This document shows positions 40,064-49,163 of a DNA stretch of 64,000 nt, piece after piece. Source of the stretch: JBBQWR01 sp038210495 (GTDB taxonomy: Bacteria > Planctomycetota > Planctomycetia > Pirellulales > DATAWG01). Position numbers and translations under genes: made by a program. Positions within the stretch are counted from its first letter, which is position 1. Every line of letters starts with the position of its first letter. Location: the NCBI GenBank assembly GCA_038210495.1, contig JBBQWR010000001.1:124001-188000 (forward strand). Reading direction: 5' to 3'. Below the pieces are notes generated by a model that was given only the letters and a program-made list of their open reading frames with translations, was not told the DNA's origin and did no database searches.

Positions 40064-42445
40064 TTACGGCACATCCGGCGTAGGCGCGGCTGGGGGCGCC
40101 GCCGCGGGCGCCCGTGGCGGAGCGGTGTCCGCTGGTGGAGCGACTTTGCCAGGCGTGGCTGCCGCGCCCTTGGGCACGATCAGGCCTTCCTTGAGTTGTT
40201 CCTTCCAACGCCGTGAGGGGGTTTGGCGATTGGTGGCGTTGGCTTCTGGCGCGTAATTAAACGTGACGCCCGTGATCGCGCGCAGATTGTGGAACGCCAT
40301 CACCCGGTAGATCAGATCGTCGTGGTCTTCGCGGTCCAGATATTCGACCAGCCGGGCTGCTTCGCCACCTTGAAGCTGCTCCTTCGAGTAACCCCAGAGC
40401 ATGCGATACAGGTCCTGCCCCTCTTTGCCGTGGCGCTTCTCGAACGCCGCACGGACTTTCGCGGCGACTTCCGGACCTCGCGCGATTGCCGTCTGTAGAC
40501 ACTTGATCTGAATCGGCCAGACGGCTCGTTGGTCGGTATCATTTAGCACGAGCACCAGCGGTTCGAACTCGTCGACCAGCGCGAGCGATCTGGCGGCCAG
40601 TGATTTATTCTCGGCGCGGCGATTTTGCGGATCGGCCATTTCGCGGAGAATCTGCGTCAAGGGTCGCTTGTCGTCTAGCGATTGGCTGAGCGCCTGTCCG
40701 GCCCGTTGATCGATCGGGCCAATCGTCTCGCCGTTGATCCACTTGGGTAGTTCGGTCCCCGTGAACGCGGCCGGGTCCCCGGCTAGCACGAGACCGCCGG
40801 GCGATTTAATTTCGATCGGCGCGGCGCCGATCGGAATCCACTGCGACGCCCCCTTCACGCCAAACAACAAGACGCTAGTCCGCGGTTGGCTGACCTCGGG
40901 ATTGGCGCCGGGCAACTGGTAGGGGTGCGCCTCGATGGCGGCCATCGCTTCGGCGTCTTCGAACACCAGCAGGCCGCCCGCGTCACCCATATCGAGCGCG
41001 AGCTTGACGCCCGCGTTGCCGGTGGTAAGCATCACCATTCGGCCGTAGTGCAGACGTATGGCCGGGGCTCCCTGTAGGGGCGCCTCAAATTCGATCAGCG
41101 TCTCCGGAGCGAGCTGGAGCGTGACACCGGAGGACAGCGTGATGATCGGCCGATAAGTGGGCAGCACCAGTAATTTGTCGCCGGCCATAAAGGTTGAACC
41201 GGCGGCCGCGCGATGCCAATCCCCCTGAGCTGGATCGAATCTCAACAGCACTTCTTGATCGGACAGCAGCCGACCGAATCGTTGCGCCGCCGGTTCAATC
41301 GGCACAGCCGGCGGATTCGCCGGACCGAGGTTCCCAGCGGCCGGATTCGCGATCGGCGGCGCGGGCTTGTCCGTCGGTAGACTTTGCTGAACCACGCCGG
41401 GATGCGGTATGTCTTTCGGGACATCGCTGGGACCGGGCGCCACAGGGCCCTTGAGCGGATCCACTGGCAAATTGGCGCCGATTTTCGAGTCCCCGGGGAC
41501 CGCGGGCGGCGTAAATATCGACTTATCGGTCACGGATTCCTTTGCATCGCCGTTGACAACGTTGGTTCCCTGTCCAGCTTTGTTCGTGATCTTGTGATTC
41601 GGGACGACCCGATCAGTCGCCCCTTTCTCCGGCTTGTCGATCGGGGCCTTATCCGGCTGACCATCGCCCGGTTCGACAACATCGGAATTCGGCTGATTGC
41701 CGTTGTGCTGTGCACGATTGCCGTTGTGCTGCGCAACTTCCTGCAGCGGCTTATCGCCGCCACCGAAGAACGCCAGCACGGGTCCGAGGATGGGGTTCGT
41801 TTTGTCCCAATTACCCACGGCGCTGATAATCGCGACGAGGAGCGAGACGGCTAGGGCCACTGCGATCGCGATTGGCCAAACCTTGGAGCGGCGGCCCGCG
41901 ATTCCAGCCCGCAGGTAGTCGGGTACCTCGGGTCGTTGCCGCGCCTCGGAGTCGGCGGCGCTAAAGGCGGCCGCTGCGCCAGCCGGTTGCAATGGCGGCG
42001 GTCGGGCGGCAGTGCGTCCGGCGGCCTCGGCGGTCGCAACGTCAGCGGCCCGTTCGTCGGCACGCGAACCGATCGCGTACATTTGAGCCCGCAAATTTGG
42101 ATCGATATCCGCGGCGGTTCCCAGCACCAGCGCGAGAATCTGATGGCACGAGGCGACCTCCGCCAGATGCACATCGGACTCGAGGCAAACCTTTTCGAAA
42201 TCCGGGACGCGTTCGCCCGGCAGTTCGTTGTCGAGATATTCGGCGACCGTGTTCGGGTCGAGCCCCATGCCGCGGCCGGAAACTTTCGGCGCCCCCAGGC
42301 GGATGCGGCGAGAGACATCCCGAATTCGATGCATCAGATTGGATGCGAATTCGCTGTCCTCGACTTTTTGGCCTATATCCTGCCGATCGGCCGGCTCGAG
42401 GATTTCGTCCATGTACGCCAGCATGCTTCGCAGCGTCAAACGCAT
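40064..42445 (-). CDS. Membrane-anchored FecR-like protein with N-terminal anti-sigma-like module
   Basis: 793 residues from the ATG at 42445. Residues 1-110 ('RSMLAYMDEILEPADRQDIG', 'VAEYLDNELPGERVPDFEKV', 'HLAEVASCHQILALVLG') form a conserved helical module with an anti-sigma zinc-finger-like look (H...C..H). One membrane helix at ~192-213 ('PIAIAVALAVSLLVAIISAV'). A Pro/Asn/Gly-rich linker (two AQHNGN copies) leads to a FecR-like beta region ('IITLSSGVTLQLAPETLIEF', 'RTSVLLFGVKGASQWIPIG') and a helical domain with 'WGYSKEQLQGGEAARLVEYL', then a Pro-rich tail. I infer an N-in signal-relay or scaffold protein. No sigma factor is encoded next to it. Confidence 0.75.
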   Translation of the reverse strand: MRLTLRSMLAYMDEILEPADRQDIGQKVEDSEFASNLMHRIRDVSRRIRLGAPKVSGRGMGLDPNTVAEYLDNELPGERVPDFEKVCLESDVHLAEVASCHQILALVLGTAADIDPNLRAQMYAIGSRADERAADVATAEAAGRTAARPPPLQPAGAAAAFSAADSEARQRPEVPDYLRAGIAGRRSKVWPIAIAVALAVSLLVAIISAVGNWDKTNPILGPVLAFFGGGDKPLQEVAQHNGNRAQHNGNQPNSDVVEPGDGQPDKAPIDKPEKGATDRVVPNHKITNKAGQGTNVVNGDAKESVTDKSIFTPPAVPGDSKIGANLPVDPLKGPVAPGPSDVPKDIPHPGVVQQSLPTDKPAPPIANPAAGNLGPANPPAVPIEPAAQRFGRLLSDQEVLLRFDPAQGDWHRAAAGSTFMAGDKLLVLPTYRPIITLSSGVTLQLAPETLIEFEAPLQGAPAIRLHYGRMVMLTTGNAGVKLALDMGDAGGLLVFEDAEAMAAIEAHPYQLPGANPEVSQPRTSVLLFGVKGASQWIPIGAAPIEIKSPGGLVLAGDPAAFTGTELPKWINGETIGPIDQRAGQALSQSLDDKRPLTQILREMADPQNRRAENKSLAARSLALVDEFEPLVLVLNDTDQRAVWPIQIKCLQTAIARGPEVAAKVRAAFEKRHGKEGQDLYRMLWGYSKEQLQGGEAARLVEYLDREDHDDLIYRVMAFHNLRAITGVTFNYAPEANATNRQTPSRRWKEQLKEGLIVPKGAAATPGKVAPPADTAPPRAPAAAPPAAPTPDVP

Positions 42446-42615
42446 AAACCAGTCTCCCACAATGAATTGCAAGGCCAAGAGGGCAAAGATCAACCAGAGT
42501 CGGACGTGCGCCGACGCAATTGACCGTCAATCTTAATAGTGGGGCAGGGCGTCCGATTCCGTACAAAGGGGCGGCAAATTTTCAAAAATGGCGCCAGCCC
42601 CTCGCTGTAGCTAGG

Positions 42616-43965
42616 TCACCCGAGCATTTCCGCCGGGTGCCGCCACGGCTCCCGATAGGGGCGGCGCAGCAGTCGCGTCGCATCGGCATCGCCGACGACC
42701 TCGTGCTTGACCGGATCGTAAACAAGCTGCCGGCCCAGTTGCATCGACAGGTTGGCCAAAATGCAGGACGCAGTCGAAATGTGTCCCTGCAAAATATCCG
42801 CCACCGGCGTGCCGCGGCTGTCGATCGCCGCCAAAAAATCCTTCATATTGGCCCGGGTCGCCGGCGCCCCGCTGAGATCGATGTCTGGCTCGGTCACGTC
42901 CTCGGGAAACTTATCGCGCTCCAGCACGCAATCCTTGTGAATCGTCGGCTCCGATTTGCCTTCGGGAATTAGATCGTAGCCGTCGACGCCCAGTTTGAGT
43001 GTCGCCTTATCGCCATAGAAAATCATCGACCAGGGATATTTTTCGTCGGCCGCCTTGCCCCAGGTTCGATGTTGCCAAGTCATGTTGAGCCCATCGTATT
43101 CGAAGGTCGCAGTTTGCGTGTCGGTGATATTCGACTTGCCCGCCTTGTCGACGAAGATGCCGCCGGCTGATGAGACACGCTTCGGCCAGCCGAGCCCTAG
43201 CAAAAATCGCGACGTGTCGAACATGTGAACGCACATGTCGCCGACGATCCCGTTGCCGTATTCCATGAACGTTCGCCACCACCGCTTGTGCGGCAGACCG
43301 TCATAGCGACGAAGCGGCGCCGGACCAGTCCACATCTCGTAGTCGAGATAATCCGGCACGGGACTTAACCGCGGATTGCCATTAGCCCGCATGTGATAAT
43401 AACAGCACAAATCCACCTGGCCGATTTTGCCAAGCAGGCCGGCCTCGATCACGTTCTTTTTTGCTTCGAGAATGTGCGGCATGCTTTTCCGTTGCGTGCC
43501 GACCTGGACGACCCGTTTGTGCTTGCGGGCAGCGGCGACCATCGCTTCGCCTTCCAGCACGTCGCAACTGATCGGCTTCTGGACATACACGTCGGCTCCC
43601 GCTTCGATCGCCGCGATCGCCGTCAAGGCGTGCCAATGATCGGGCGTTCCGATGAGCACAATGTCGAGGTCCTTGTCTTTGAGCAGTTGGCGATAGTCTC
43701 CGAAGAGTCTCGGTTTGGCGCGGGACTTCTGCCGCTGCGAAACGAGTTCGGCGGCGCCGCTGGCCATGTGCTGGTCGACATCGCAGATCGATACGACCTC
43801 GACGTCGGCGACTTGAATGAGCCGCAGCAAGTCGTTCTTGCCGTACCAGCCGGCGCCGATGAGTCCCACTCGGCGTGGCTTTTCAGCAGCCTGAGCCACA
43901 TGGGCGCCGAGCATGGAAACGGCGACGCCCGCAGCGCCCGTTTTAAGCAAATCGCGACGATTCAC
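42616..43965 (-). CDS. Tat-exported Gfo/Idh/MocA-family oxidoreductase
   Basis: 449 residues. The twin-arginine signal 'MNRRDLLKTGAAGVAVSML' is at the N-terminus. NAD(P)-binding 'RRVGLIGAGWYGKNDLLRLI', catalytic EKP-like segment 'ADVYVQKPISCDVLEGEAMV', and 'GIVGDMCVHMFDTSRFLLGL' (D..H) follow, with a C-terminal planctomycete-type domain. Such enzymes oxidise or epimerise sugars; planctomycetes have dozens, many Tat-exported for polysaccharide breakdown. The substrate is unknown. Q-K-P replaces E-K-P, as in many exported members. Single gene. Confidence 0.92.
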   Translation of the reverse strand: MNRRDLLKTGAAGVAVSMLGAHVAQAAEKPRRVGLIGAGWYGKNDLLRLIQVADVEVVSICDVDQHMASGAAELVSQRQKSRAKPRLFGDYRQLLKDKDLDIVLIGTPDHWHALTAIAAIEAGADVYVQKPISCDVLEGEAMVAAARKHKRVVQVGTQRKSMPHILEAKKNVIEAGLLGKIGQVDLCCYYHMRANGNPRLSPVPDYLDYEMWTGPAPLRRYDGLPHKRWWRTFMEYGNGIVGDMCVHMFDTSRFLLGLGWPKRVSSAGGIFVDKAGKSNITDTQTATFEYDGLNMTWQHRTWGKAADEKYPWSMIFYGDKATLKLGVDGYDLIPEGKSEPTIHKDCVLERDKFPEDVTEPDIDLSGAPATRANMKDFLAAIDSRGTPVADILQGHISTASCILANLSMQLGRQLVYDPVKHEVVGDADATRLLRRPYREPWRHPAEMLG

Positions 43966-44019
43966 GGAAGCCCTCCTTACATGCGATGTGAATGATTCAG
44001 GCGTTCAAATTGAAGGCGA

Positions 44020-44892
44020 TTATGATCGACTCTTCCGCGCAAAGCCAGCGCCGCCCGGGGCAGCGGCCAGTCGGCGATCGAGCCAATCGCTGGAGACAAA
44101 TCGCCCGAGCAGCGGCCGAAGCGCCGATTCCAACTTCGCGCGTTGCGATGGCGAAATCGTGTCGGGTTCAATGCCCCGCCAAGTCAACCTGGCGCCGGCG
44201 GCCGCGACCGTTGCGTTGACACGGTCCATCACGCGCAATCCCCAAACCGCGCCGTATCCGTCGCGGAATGCCCGCCAAGCAACGCTAAGTGGCTCCTCGC
44301 CATCTCGTATCGTAGACCGCGTCAAGCAAGCGACAACGAAGGCCATAGTTAAGCAGGACAAACCCGCGAGTGAGGAATGTTTTGCGAACCCGATTTCCGG
44401 CGCGGGAAGAAATTGCCCTAGCAATAACAGTTGTCCGGCGCCCACGAGCAAACTACTTGGCCAAAACCGGGTCGGCAAGTGATTCCCAACGCCGACCAAA
44501 ATCAAGACGAGCAAGAACCACGACCAAATGGGATGCGCTACAAGCTGAATGTCCGGCCAGAGCAGCCAAGCTTGCGCCGCGGGCAGCACCACGATCACCC
44601 AACCCGAAAGCACGATCAACTGCCAAGCCCGATCCTGAGGTCGCTTCGCTCCCAACAACGCCATCGCCGGGCAAAGCGTCAGGGCCGCCGCCGCAAATCG
44701 CCACCGCGCCATCGCCATCAGACCGACCGCATTCAGCGGCATGACCGCCTCGCAGATTGTCACAGCCACGATCGCGACGACTGCCCAGCACCACGGGGCG
44801 CGAAGCGTCGTGCCCCCCAGTGGCCAGTAAGCCTTGGCCAAAACGGCTAGCGCCACGGCGCCCAGCCCGATCGCGATGGCTGACTCCATCAT
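44020..44892 (-). CDS. Polytopic membrane protein, function unknown
   Basis: 290 residues. Six or seven hydrophobic segments fill ~1-200 ('AIAIGLGAVALAVLAKAY', 'WCWAVVAIVAVTICEAVM', 'WQLIVLSGWVIVVLPAAQAW', 'WSWFLLVLILVGVG'). The last ~85 residues are cytoplasmic, with 'TWRGIEPDTISPSQRAKLES'. I recognise no family; the conserved-looking Trp/Pro pattern resembles other planctomycete membrane proteins of unknown role. It follows the Tat oxidoreductase start region on the same strand, 54 bases upstream of it. Confidence 0.75.
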   Translation of the reverse strand: MMESAIAIGLGAVALAVLAKAYWPLGGTTLRAPWCWAVVAIVAVTICEAVMPLNAVGLMAMARWRFAAAALTLCPAMALLGAKRPQDRAWQLIVLSGWVIVVLPAAQAWLLWPDIQLVAHPIWSWFLLVLILVGVGNHLPTRFWPSSLLVGAGQLLLLGQFLPAPEIGFAKHSSLAGLSCLTMAFVVACLTRSTIRDGEEPLSVAWRAFRDGYGAVWGLRVMDRVNATVAAAGARLTWRGIEPDTISPSQRAKLESALRPLLGRFVSSDWLDRRLAAAPGGAGFARKSRS

Positions 44893-45147
44893 TTGAGTAA
44901 CAGATTCATTTTCAAGCCCATCACGACGTAAATGCTACATGACGGCACCGACTATAGGAGTTGTAACGATCCTGCCGCTCGCCGATCCTGGCGATTGTAG
45001 AAAAAACGCAACCGTCGCTTCGGCGCCACATCGAATTAGGCACCAGAGTATCTCAGTGGGGTTTCGACGGACAGAGCCCCGCCGCGCGCCGGCGCCAACT
45101 GGCCCCGGCCGAATTCTAGCTGCCCGACAAGCAAAGAGGATGGATCG

Positions 45148-45531
45148 ATGGCGACACGATGGATGTTCGGCATGGTCACGATCGTGGCCGTTTCGGCGAT
45201 TCCGGCCGGTGCGATCGAGATGTTCACCAATTTCAACAACGGGACTGAACTAGGCACGCAGCCTCTGGGAATCGATCCGATGGGGCCCGTGCGATACCAC
45301 GGCTATCCGCGTCGTTGGCGATTCAGCGGCCAACAACGAAGCCTCGCGGAGAGCCGAGAGATGACCGGTCCTCGAACGGCCGCCGCGCACGCCTTTTCAG
45401 CGGGAACGCTGACGGCGCCGACCAGCTTATTGCGATCGTCGAGCGAACCGTCTTCGGCCAAGTCGACCGCCGACGGCGAGGATCGCTGGATCCGCTCCAG
45501 CAGTTTCCTGCCGGCCGGCGGCGAGGAATAA
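45148..45531 (+). CDS. Small exported protein, function unknown
   Basis: 127 residues. AGAGGAT eight to ten bases before the ATG is a good ribosome site. A signal peptide with an AGA cleavage motif ends near residue 22 ('FGMVTIVAVSAIPAGAI'). The mature part is short and Ser/Arg/Ala-rich ('GTELGTQPLGIDPMGPVRYH'), with no cysteine and no known domain. It is reasonable as a secreted protein but the codon pattern of the last 60 residues is unremarkable and homology is unknown. Confidence 0.5.
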   Translation: MATRWMFGMVTIVAVSAIPAGAIEMFTNFNNGTELGTQPLGIDPMGPVRYHGYPRRWRFSGQQRSLAESREMTGPRTAAAHAFSAGTLTAPTSLLRSSSEPSSAKSTADGEDRWIRSSSFLPAGGEE

Positions 45532-45674
45532 GCGTCGAAGTTTTTGGAAACGGCGAGTCGCGGCCGGCCGACTGGGGAGTACGGCAAGTCGCGACCAGCC
45601 AAGCGCGCGTGGGGCGGGCTTCCTATGGAAGCTCGCCTCTCTGCGGCGCGCGAATACCCGCATTCTCACGACCG

Positions 45675-45977
45675 CTATTCGGTCGAACCGATATTCCACC
45701 GCTGTGCCTGATCGGCAAGTGCAGCGGCATAGATCGGCCAATTGTGCAGCGTCTCGGGGTCAAAATCAGCGCCGTTCGGCCAAACCAGTGTGTGGACCTC
45801 GAGGTCGATCTTGACCCGATTGAAAACTCCTAAATCACGGAGTGGTAAATAAAGGTCTCCGGACAGCATCGGCTCGAAATTGATGACCTATTCTGAGTGG
45901 TCGTCGAACCGGAATCGCAACGTATATGCCGCTTCTATTTGAAAATCGACGACACAATAAAGCGAATGAGGCGACAT
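45675..45977 (-). pseudogene. DUF2442-family gene interrupted by an in-frame amber codon
   Basis: Read from ATG 45977 the frame gives 29 residues ending 'AYTLRFRFDDHSE', then TAG (45890-45888), then continues 'VINFEPMLSGDLYLPLRDLG' and 'LVWPNGADFDPETLHNW' to 45675. The parts before and after the stop together make one standard ~100-residue DUF2442 protein, so a single base change or a sequencing error is the simplest cause. Translation from the internal ATG 45869 would yield only the C-terminal 64 residues. It starts 16 bases after the aminotransferase stop and may be in its transcript. DUF2442 proteins often pair with DUF4160; no partner is present. Confidence 0.8.
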
Positions 45978-45992
45978 AGTCGGCGAACGGCC

Positions 45993-47114
45993 TCAGGCTT
46001 TTACGCGCTCACGGGCCAACTCGCGCAGCACTTCCAGCCCGCGGTGAATCGTCTCATCCGAGGCTGCGTAGGAGATGCGGAAGTGCGTGTCTCGGCGGCT
46101 GAAGATGTTGCCCGGGATTATGAGCAACTCGCGCTCGATCGCGCGGGCGACGAACTCGGTGGCCGTGCCCCAGGGGGCCTTCGGGAACGCATAAAAGGCG
46201 CCGGCGGGGGTGGCTAGTTCGTAGAGATCGCCCAGGCCGCTGACGATCAGGCCGCGCTTGCGGCGATAGTCGGCGACGTGGCTTTGCATGTCGATGTCGA
46301 GCGCGGCGGCGGCGGCCCATTGAAAAGGCTGCGGGGCGCAGACGAACGAGTATTGCTGTAGCTTGGTCATCTCCTCGATCACCGCGGCCGGACCGTGAGC
46401 ATAGCCCACGCGCCAGCCGGTCATGGCATACGACTTGGAAAACCCGTCGATCACCAGTGTCTCCGGATTGAAGCGGGCAGGGGAGACCAGCGGCCGATCG
46501 TAGCAAAACATCCGGTAGATTTCGTCGCTCAATAGGGCCACGTCGCGCTCGGCGGCCAGTTCGGCCAGGCCGCGCACCTCGGCTTCATCGGCCACGACGC
46601 CCGTCGGGTTGGCCGGGCTGTTGAACAAGATCAATTTCGTGCGCGGCGTGATCGCGTCGCGCACGCGATCGAGGTTCAGGCGAAAGTCGGGATACGTGTC
46701 GATCAGCACGGGCACGGCGCCAACTAGCTTGACCAGTGGCTCGTACATGACGAAGTACGGATCGAATACGATCACTTCGTCGCCCGGGTTGACTATCGCG
46801 AGCATGGCCAGGACCAGGGCGCCGCTCGTGCCGCTGGTGACGAACAGCTTGCGATCTGCGTGGTCGTATTCGGCGGCGACTTGGGCGGCCAGCTTTTCGC
46901 GCAGCACGGGCATCCCTTGTGTCAAGGCGTAGCCGTTGCGGCGATGGCCGATCGCGTCGACGGCCGCTTGCCGGGCCTCGTCCGGCACGTCGAAATCCGG
47001 CTGCCCGATCGACAGATTGATCGGGTTGGTCATCTTGGCCGCTAGGTCGAACACTTTGCGAATGCCCGAGCTGTCGAACAATTTCGTGCGATCGGCGATC
47101 CAGCGGGAGGACAT
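45993..47114 (-). CDS. Aspartate aminotransferase-like class I/II PLP enzyme
   Basis: 373 residues from the ATG at 47114; a start at 47147 would run into the GGGAGTC repeat. 'NLSIGQPDFDVPDEARQAAV', 'GYALTQGMPVLREKLA', 'LILFNSPANPTGVVADEAEV', 'ALLSDEIYRMFCYD', the PLP lysine in 'IDGFSKSYAMTGWRVGYAHG' and the final Arg 'FRISYAASDE'. The group includes aspartate, LL-DAP and aromatic aminotransferases; substrate not decidable. DUF2442 remnant follows after 15 bases. Confidence 0.93.
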   Translation of the reverse strand: MSSRWIADRTKLFDSSGIRKVFDLAAKMTNPINLSIGQPDFDVPDEARQAAVDAIGHRRNGYALTQGMPVLREKLAAQVAAEYDHADRKLFVTSGTSGALVLAMLAIVNPGDEVIVFDPYFVMYEPLVKLVGAVPVLIDTYPDFRLNLDRVRDAITPRTKLILFNSPANPTGVVADEAEVRGLAELAAERDVALLSDEIYRMFCYDRPLVSPARFNPETLVIDGFSKSYAMTGWRVGYAHGPAAVIEEMTKLQQYSFVCAPQPFQWAAAAALDIDMQSHVADYRRKRGLIVSGLGDLYELATPAGAFYAFPKAPWGTATEFVARAIERELLIIPGNIFSRRDTHFRISYAASDETIHRGLEVLRELARERVKA

Positions 47115-47126
47115 GGGGGCGGGGGC

Positions 47127-47140
47127 AAGTCGGGAGTAAG
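47127..47140 (+). repeat. Short GGGAGTC-type repeat upstream of the aminotransferase
   Basis: GGGGGCAAGTCGGGAGTAAG with G-runs before it (47116-47125). Same orientation rule as other copies: the G-rich strand points away from the neighbouring gene. Confidence 0.6.
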
Positions 47141-47162
47141 TAGGCAAGCGTCGAAGACGCGA

Positions 47163-47192
47163 GGCGAGCGGGGAGCGTCAGTTCCCTGTCCT
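47163..47192. repeat. Dispersed palindrome (GGCGAGCGGGG...CCCTGTCC family)
   Basis: Imperfect core GGGAGCGTCAGTTCCC, ten bases beyond the stop codon of the phosphohexomutase-like gene (47203), where it can act as a terminator. Confidence 0.65.
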
Positions 47193-47202
47193 CGACCTAA
47201 TT

Positions 47203-48603
47203 TCAGAGTATCGCCGACCGCGACAGTTCGGACAATGGTCGATCGCTGCGGCTGAGCAGTGTGAGCAGCAAGGTCAATGTTCGCAGAGCATCGGCAGCGG
47301 CGCCGGCCTGGGTGTACCAGAGCCGACCCTCCGCATCGCCAGCCAACGCGGGCCGACGCTCTTGGACGGCGGCGTGCATTTGCGATCGCTTCGAGCCCGC
47401 CGTGAGTACTTGAGCTTGGGCGCGTCGCAGTCGTTCGATCAATGAACCCGCCAACTCGGAAACGACGAACGTTGCTCCGGCCTGTTGAGCGAGGACCTCG
47501 TGCGCTAGAATCATAAACAATTGGTCGCTGCTGACTGTCGCGCCGAGCTCGTCCACTAGGCGGCAGCATTCGCCATCACCGTCGATCCAGGCGCCAAAAT
47601 GGGCGTTTAACGAGCGGACTTGATCGCCGAGCCGCTCCTGGTCGTTTCCTTTGGCCACAAAAAGAAGTTCGATGGCCACCGTCGCTGTTAGATATTCGAG
47701 ATATTGAACGAGAGCCAGCGAGGTCGTGTCGACCACGACTCTGAGCGGCCGCATTGCATGGTAGTGCTTCGCGAGGGGCTGAAGATATTCTGACGACACG
47801 GACGTTCGCTCCAGCGGACCGTAGGCGAGCGAGGGCCGCGGGGCAGGGGAGTGGTATCGCTGTTGAACGGCGTCCAATTCGCCCGGCGAAGACAGCGGCT
47901 CGGCGTTGAATCCGAACAAGTTCATTCCCAGGCGGCGTGGTTGGCCAGTCGAATTGCCGACAAGCACGGCGCCATCGGCCGACAATCGCTCGGTGGCCAA
48001 TGCGACGCAAGGCGAAGTGGCGGCGCCGATATCGATCACGCGGCACCCTGCCCAGCGCAATCCCGCGCCAACCGCCGCCGATAGTTCGACCGTCCAAGGG
48101 CGACCGTCGCAAGCCAACAATATTGTTGGTTGAGGTTCCTCTTCGGTAGGCGCCCGGGACTGGTGGCGCCTCGCCGAAGCCCCGGAATCTGATGCAAAGT
48201 GTATCGGCGGCGCCCCGGGGCTTCCCTGCGGTCCAGCCCTGGCCACCCGATCTCTGTTTGTTTCGCTAACCAAGTGCCCGCCGAACGCTTGTCCGACGCG
48301 GCGAGCTTCTTCAGGCCCGATGTCGTTCAGATAAACGCCCGACAGACCTTCGGCATGGAACAGCGACTTCGTCTTATCGCTGGACGCAATCTGCGATTCG
48401 CGAAGCAGTTTAACCCGCCGAGGCGAAACCAACTGCGTCTCGTCGCGCCGAGGACATCCGCTACAAGCCGGATAGAAACTCGCCATCCGGCCCAAGTGCA
48501 GCGCCCGGCCGATCGATTGCGACTCGCCGGGACACAAGTAGATGTCGTCGGGAGTTTGAACGTCAGCGCTCGAAGTTTCAGCGATCATGCATCGCCGGTT
48601 CAA
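47203..48603 (-). CDS. Degenerate phosphohexomutase-like protein with N-terminal Cys/His cluster
   Basis: 466 residues. The N-terminal 70 carry Cys 24, His 36, Cys 47 and Cys 50 ('ALHLGRMASFYPACSGCPRR'), a plausible metal site not found in classical mutases. The rest follows phosphomannomutase/phosphoglucomutase order: 'ILLACDGRPWTVELSAAVG' (domain 1), the phosphoserine loop position reads 'VLVGNSTGQPRRLGMNLFGF' instead of TASHNP, and the metal loop reads 'DGDGECCRLVDELG' instead of DGDGDR. The C-terminal phosphate-binding domain is not recognisable. I infer a catalytically altered or inactive homologue. Divergent from the broken antitoxin locus. Confidence 0.72.
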   Translation of the reverse strand: MNRRCMIAETSSADVQTPDDIYLCPGESQSIGRALHLGRMASFYPACSGCPRRDETQLVSPRRVKLLRESQIASSDKTKSLFHAEGLSGVYLNDIGPEEARRVGQAFGGHLVSETNRDRVARAGPQGSPGAPPIHFASDSGASARRHQSRAPTEEEPQPTILLACDGRPWTVELSAAVGAGLRWAGCRVIDIGAATSPCVALATERLSADGAVLVGNSTGQPRRLGMNLFGFNAEPLSSPGELDAVQQRYHSPAPRPSLAYGPLERTSVSSEYLQPLAKHYHAMRPLRVVVDTTSLALVQYLEYLTATVAIELLFVAKGNDQERLGDQVRSLNAHFGAWIDGDGECCRLVDELGATVSSDQLFMILAHEVLAQQAGATFVVSELAGSLIERLRRAQAQVLTAGSKRSQMHAAVQERRPALAGDAEGRLWYTQAGAAADALRTLTLLLTLLSRSDRPLSELSRSAIL

Positions 48604-48759
48604 CGTGGGGCAGGGCAGGGGACTCGCGCGGGATGGCGACTTTAGAAGATACCCGCCGTAGCGTCAAGAGAAGCCCGATTCACTTGTCCGGCCGGCGGGT
48701 TTGCATGTTTGTTTGGGGAGCCGGCCCGCGCTTCACGCGTTCGTTTTGCGCCGCTCGGT

Positions 48760-48789
48760 TTGACCCGAGCCCGGCTAGGCTTGTATGTT
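48760..48789 (+). promoter_or_regulatory. Promoter candidate of the broken antitoxin locus
   Basis: TTGACC (48760-48765), 18 bases, TATGTT (48784-48789), 18 bases before the GTG at 48807. The promoter seems better preserved than the genes behind it. Confidence 0.45.
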
Positions 48790-48806
48790 TATTTTATGAC
48801 CAGCGC

Positions 48807-49085
48807 GTGCATGCGACTTATGAGAACGGGGTCTTAAGGCCAATCGAACCATTGGACCTGCCGGAGAACGCGCGCGTCTAAGTAACCACGCGCGGTGAGT
48901 GATGTCAACCGTCAACCCGTTGAGGTAGATCTCGACAAGGTCGAAAGGCAACGACGTGCCTTGGCTGAATTGTTCGATAAGATTTCAAAGCTGCCGCATG
49001 ATCCGAATAACGTTGATTTCTCAGGCCGAGACCACGATCAAATTCTTTACGGCGACGGATCTTGTTCTTTGCTGATACGAACTAG
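48807..49085 (+). pseudogene. Remains of a DUF104/AF2212-like antitoxin and PIN toxin
   Basis: From GTG 48807 the frame reads 'VHATYENGVLRPIEPLDLPE' then stops at 48879. The rest of the antitoxin is in the next frame from about 48895: 'VEVDLDKVERQRRALAELFD' and 'VDFSGRDHDQILYG', the typical antitoxin end. Directly behind, a third frame gives 'ILFFADTN' (49059-49082), the standard PIN start, followed at once by TAG and TGA. So the antitoxin carries a nonsense codon and a frameshift, and the toxin has been cut after eight residues. This is a decayed toxin-antitoxin locus. Confidence 0.75.
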
Positions 49086-49163
49086 GTTTGACTTCGGCGA
49101 ACACTTCCGACAATTCGGGACAATTACGGTCTTGCCGTGGACTACCACGGGGTGCGATTCAAC

